Shown: piece after piece, positions 63,441 through 64,000 of the stretch
Layout: each line of letters starts with the position of its first letter
How positions within the stretch are numbered: position 1 is the first letter of the stretch
From: Arachis hypogaea
Lineage: Eukaryota > Streptophyta > Magnoliopsida > Fabales > Fabaceae
Length of the DNA stretch: 64,000 nt
Direction: 5' to 3'
NCBI RefSeq assembly: GCF_003086295.3
Contig: NC_092038.1
Span: 134,038,737-134,102,736 of the forward strand
Program-made: the position numbers and the translations under genes
The notes under the pieces: model-generated
Databases searched by the model: none
Told to the model about the DNA's origin: nothing
Seen by the model: the letters and a program-made list of their open reading frames with translations, nothing else

Positions 63441-64000
63441 TCTGTGGCTAATTATCTTTGGATTCTCACTGATTGATATTCACCGAGCAATTTGAGTTCT
63501 GTGTTGGCATTGCATGTTTGATGGAGGAAGAATAGTGTATAAATAGAGATATAATAGGTGAGAAACATGGATTGGCTGGACAATTTGAATTTTCGAAATT
63601 GGTTGCTGAAATAATTGCTTTTGGATTAATATTCTACAATTGAGGATAACCTAAGCTACCCTATGTCTCCGATATCTGCTCCCTAAGATTTAATGAGGCA
63701 TGCATATTTGAATAGTATTTGCCTTCTTTGCTTAAAACTTTCAAAAAGGTTGTATCCTGCACCCTTGCTTCCTCCCATTCAAAGTGTTCAATGTTCATTT
63801 ACTCATGCTGCTACACGTCACAAAGCATGCATGCATGTTGCACTATGATGCTGCAGAGAACATCAATTCCACATAGATGAAGCATCAGACTTAGCATCCA
63901 TGAAGTTGAAATGCAGTGGTCATATAACACTTGGACAAAAAGGTGGGATACGGGATTACCAGAGTCGCACCTATATAGCCAAGATTTGCTACTAGATAAA
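63441..64000. other. Window end, with a possible exon at 63916-64000
   Basis: From 63916, after a possible AG acceptor (ATGCAG), the plus strand stays open to the end of the window in one frame (starting Trp-Ser-Tyr-Asn-Thr-Trp). Phase 0 would fit the donor at 61204, but I do not recognise the encoded segment. The rest of the stretch shows nothing. Confidence 0.25.

Overview
The window looks like nuclear DNA of a flowering plant, most likely a legume of the genus Arachis (peanut or a wild relative). The signs are multi-exon genes with GT-AG introns, AT-rich spacers, cytosolic-type tRNA genes, many plant transposons, and a foldback element at 31.5 kb that closely resembles the peanut element AhMITE1. 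The genus is an inference. The plant, dicot-like nature is directly visible.

Layout. 1-21.1 kb (minus strand): a P4-type ATPase (phospholipid flippase) of the ALA3 type. Twenty-six exons are placed here with consistent splice phases, and the last part of the gene lies beyond base 1. Its introns carry an RTE-type LINE remnant, a Mutator-like MITE and several microsatellites. 23.2-25.4 kb (minus): a complete six-exon bHLH transcription factor of the bHLH79/BIGPETAL group. 25.6-34.2 kb: a gene-poor AT-rich spacer with three MITEs. 34.25-39.19 kb: a complete Mutator-like element with terminal inverted repeats and a perfect 9-bp target duplication. It carries a mudrA-like transposase frame broken only by stop codons and, convergent with it, a gutted plant-mobile-domain gene. 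39.2-45.2 kb: more MITEs and a decayed Ty1-copia element with a PIF/Harbinger-like MITE inside it.

48.3-54.3 kb (plus): three tandem two-exon tau-class glutathione S-transferase genes, with a tRNA-Gly(GCC) gene between the first two and a long hairpin just after the third. 55.6-59.0 kb (plus): a complete 14-exon TTC38-like tetratricopeptide protein gene with one probable GC-AG intron. 59.2-60.1 kb: a SINE and a hAT-type MITE 38 bp apart, each with a perfect target duplication. 60.6 kb: tRNA-Trp(CCA). 60.9 kb to the end: exon 1 of a plant gene with a CxxC zinc-ribbon-like domain, followed by a long intron region holding a complete TRIM retroelement and an RPA1-like fragment.

The genes do not form a pathway. 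Flippase (membrane lipid asymmetry), bHLH regulator, GST detoxification cluster and TPR protein are ordinary neighbours. The GST triplet is the only functional cluster and arose by tandem duplication. The most unusual content is the transposon load, especially the MULE whose 884-codon transposase frame has five in-frame stops but no frameshift.
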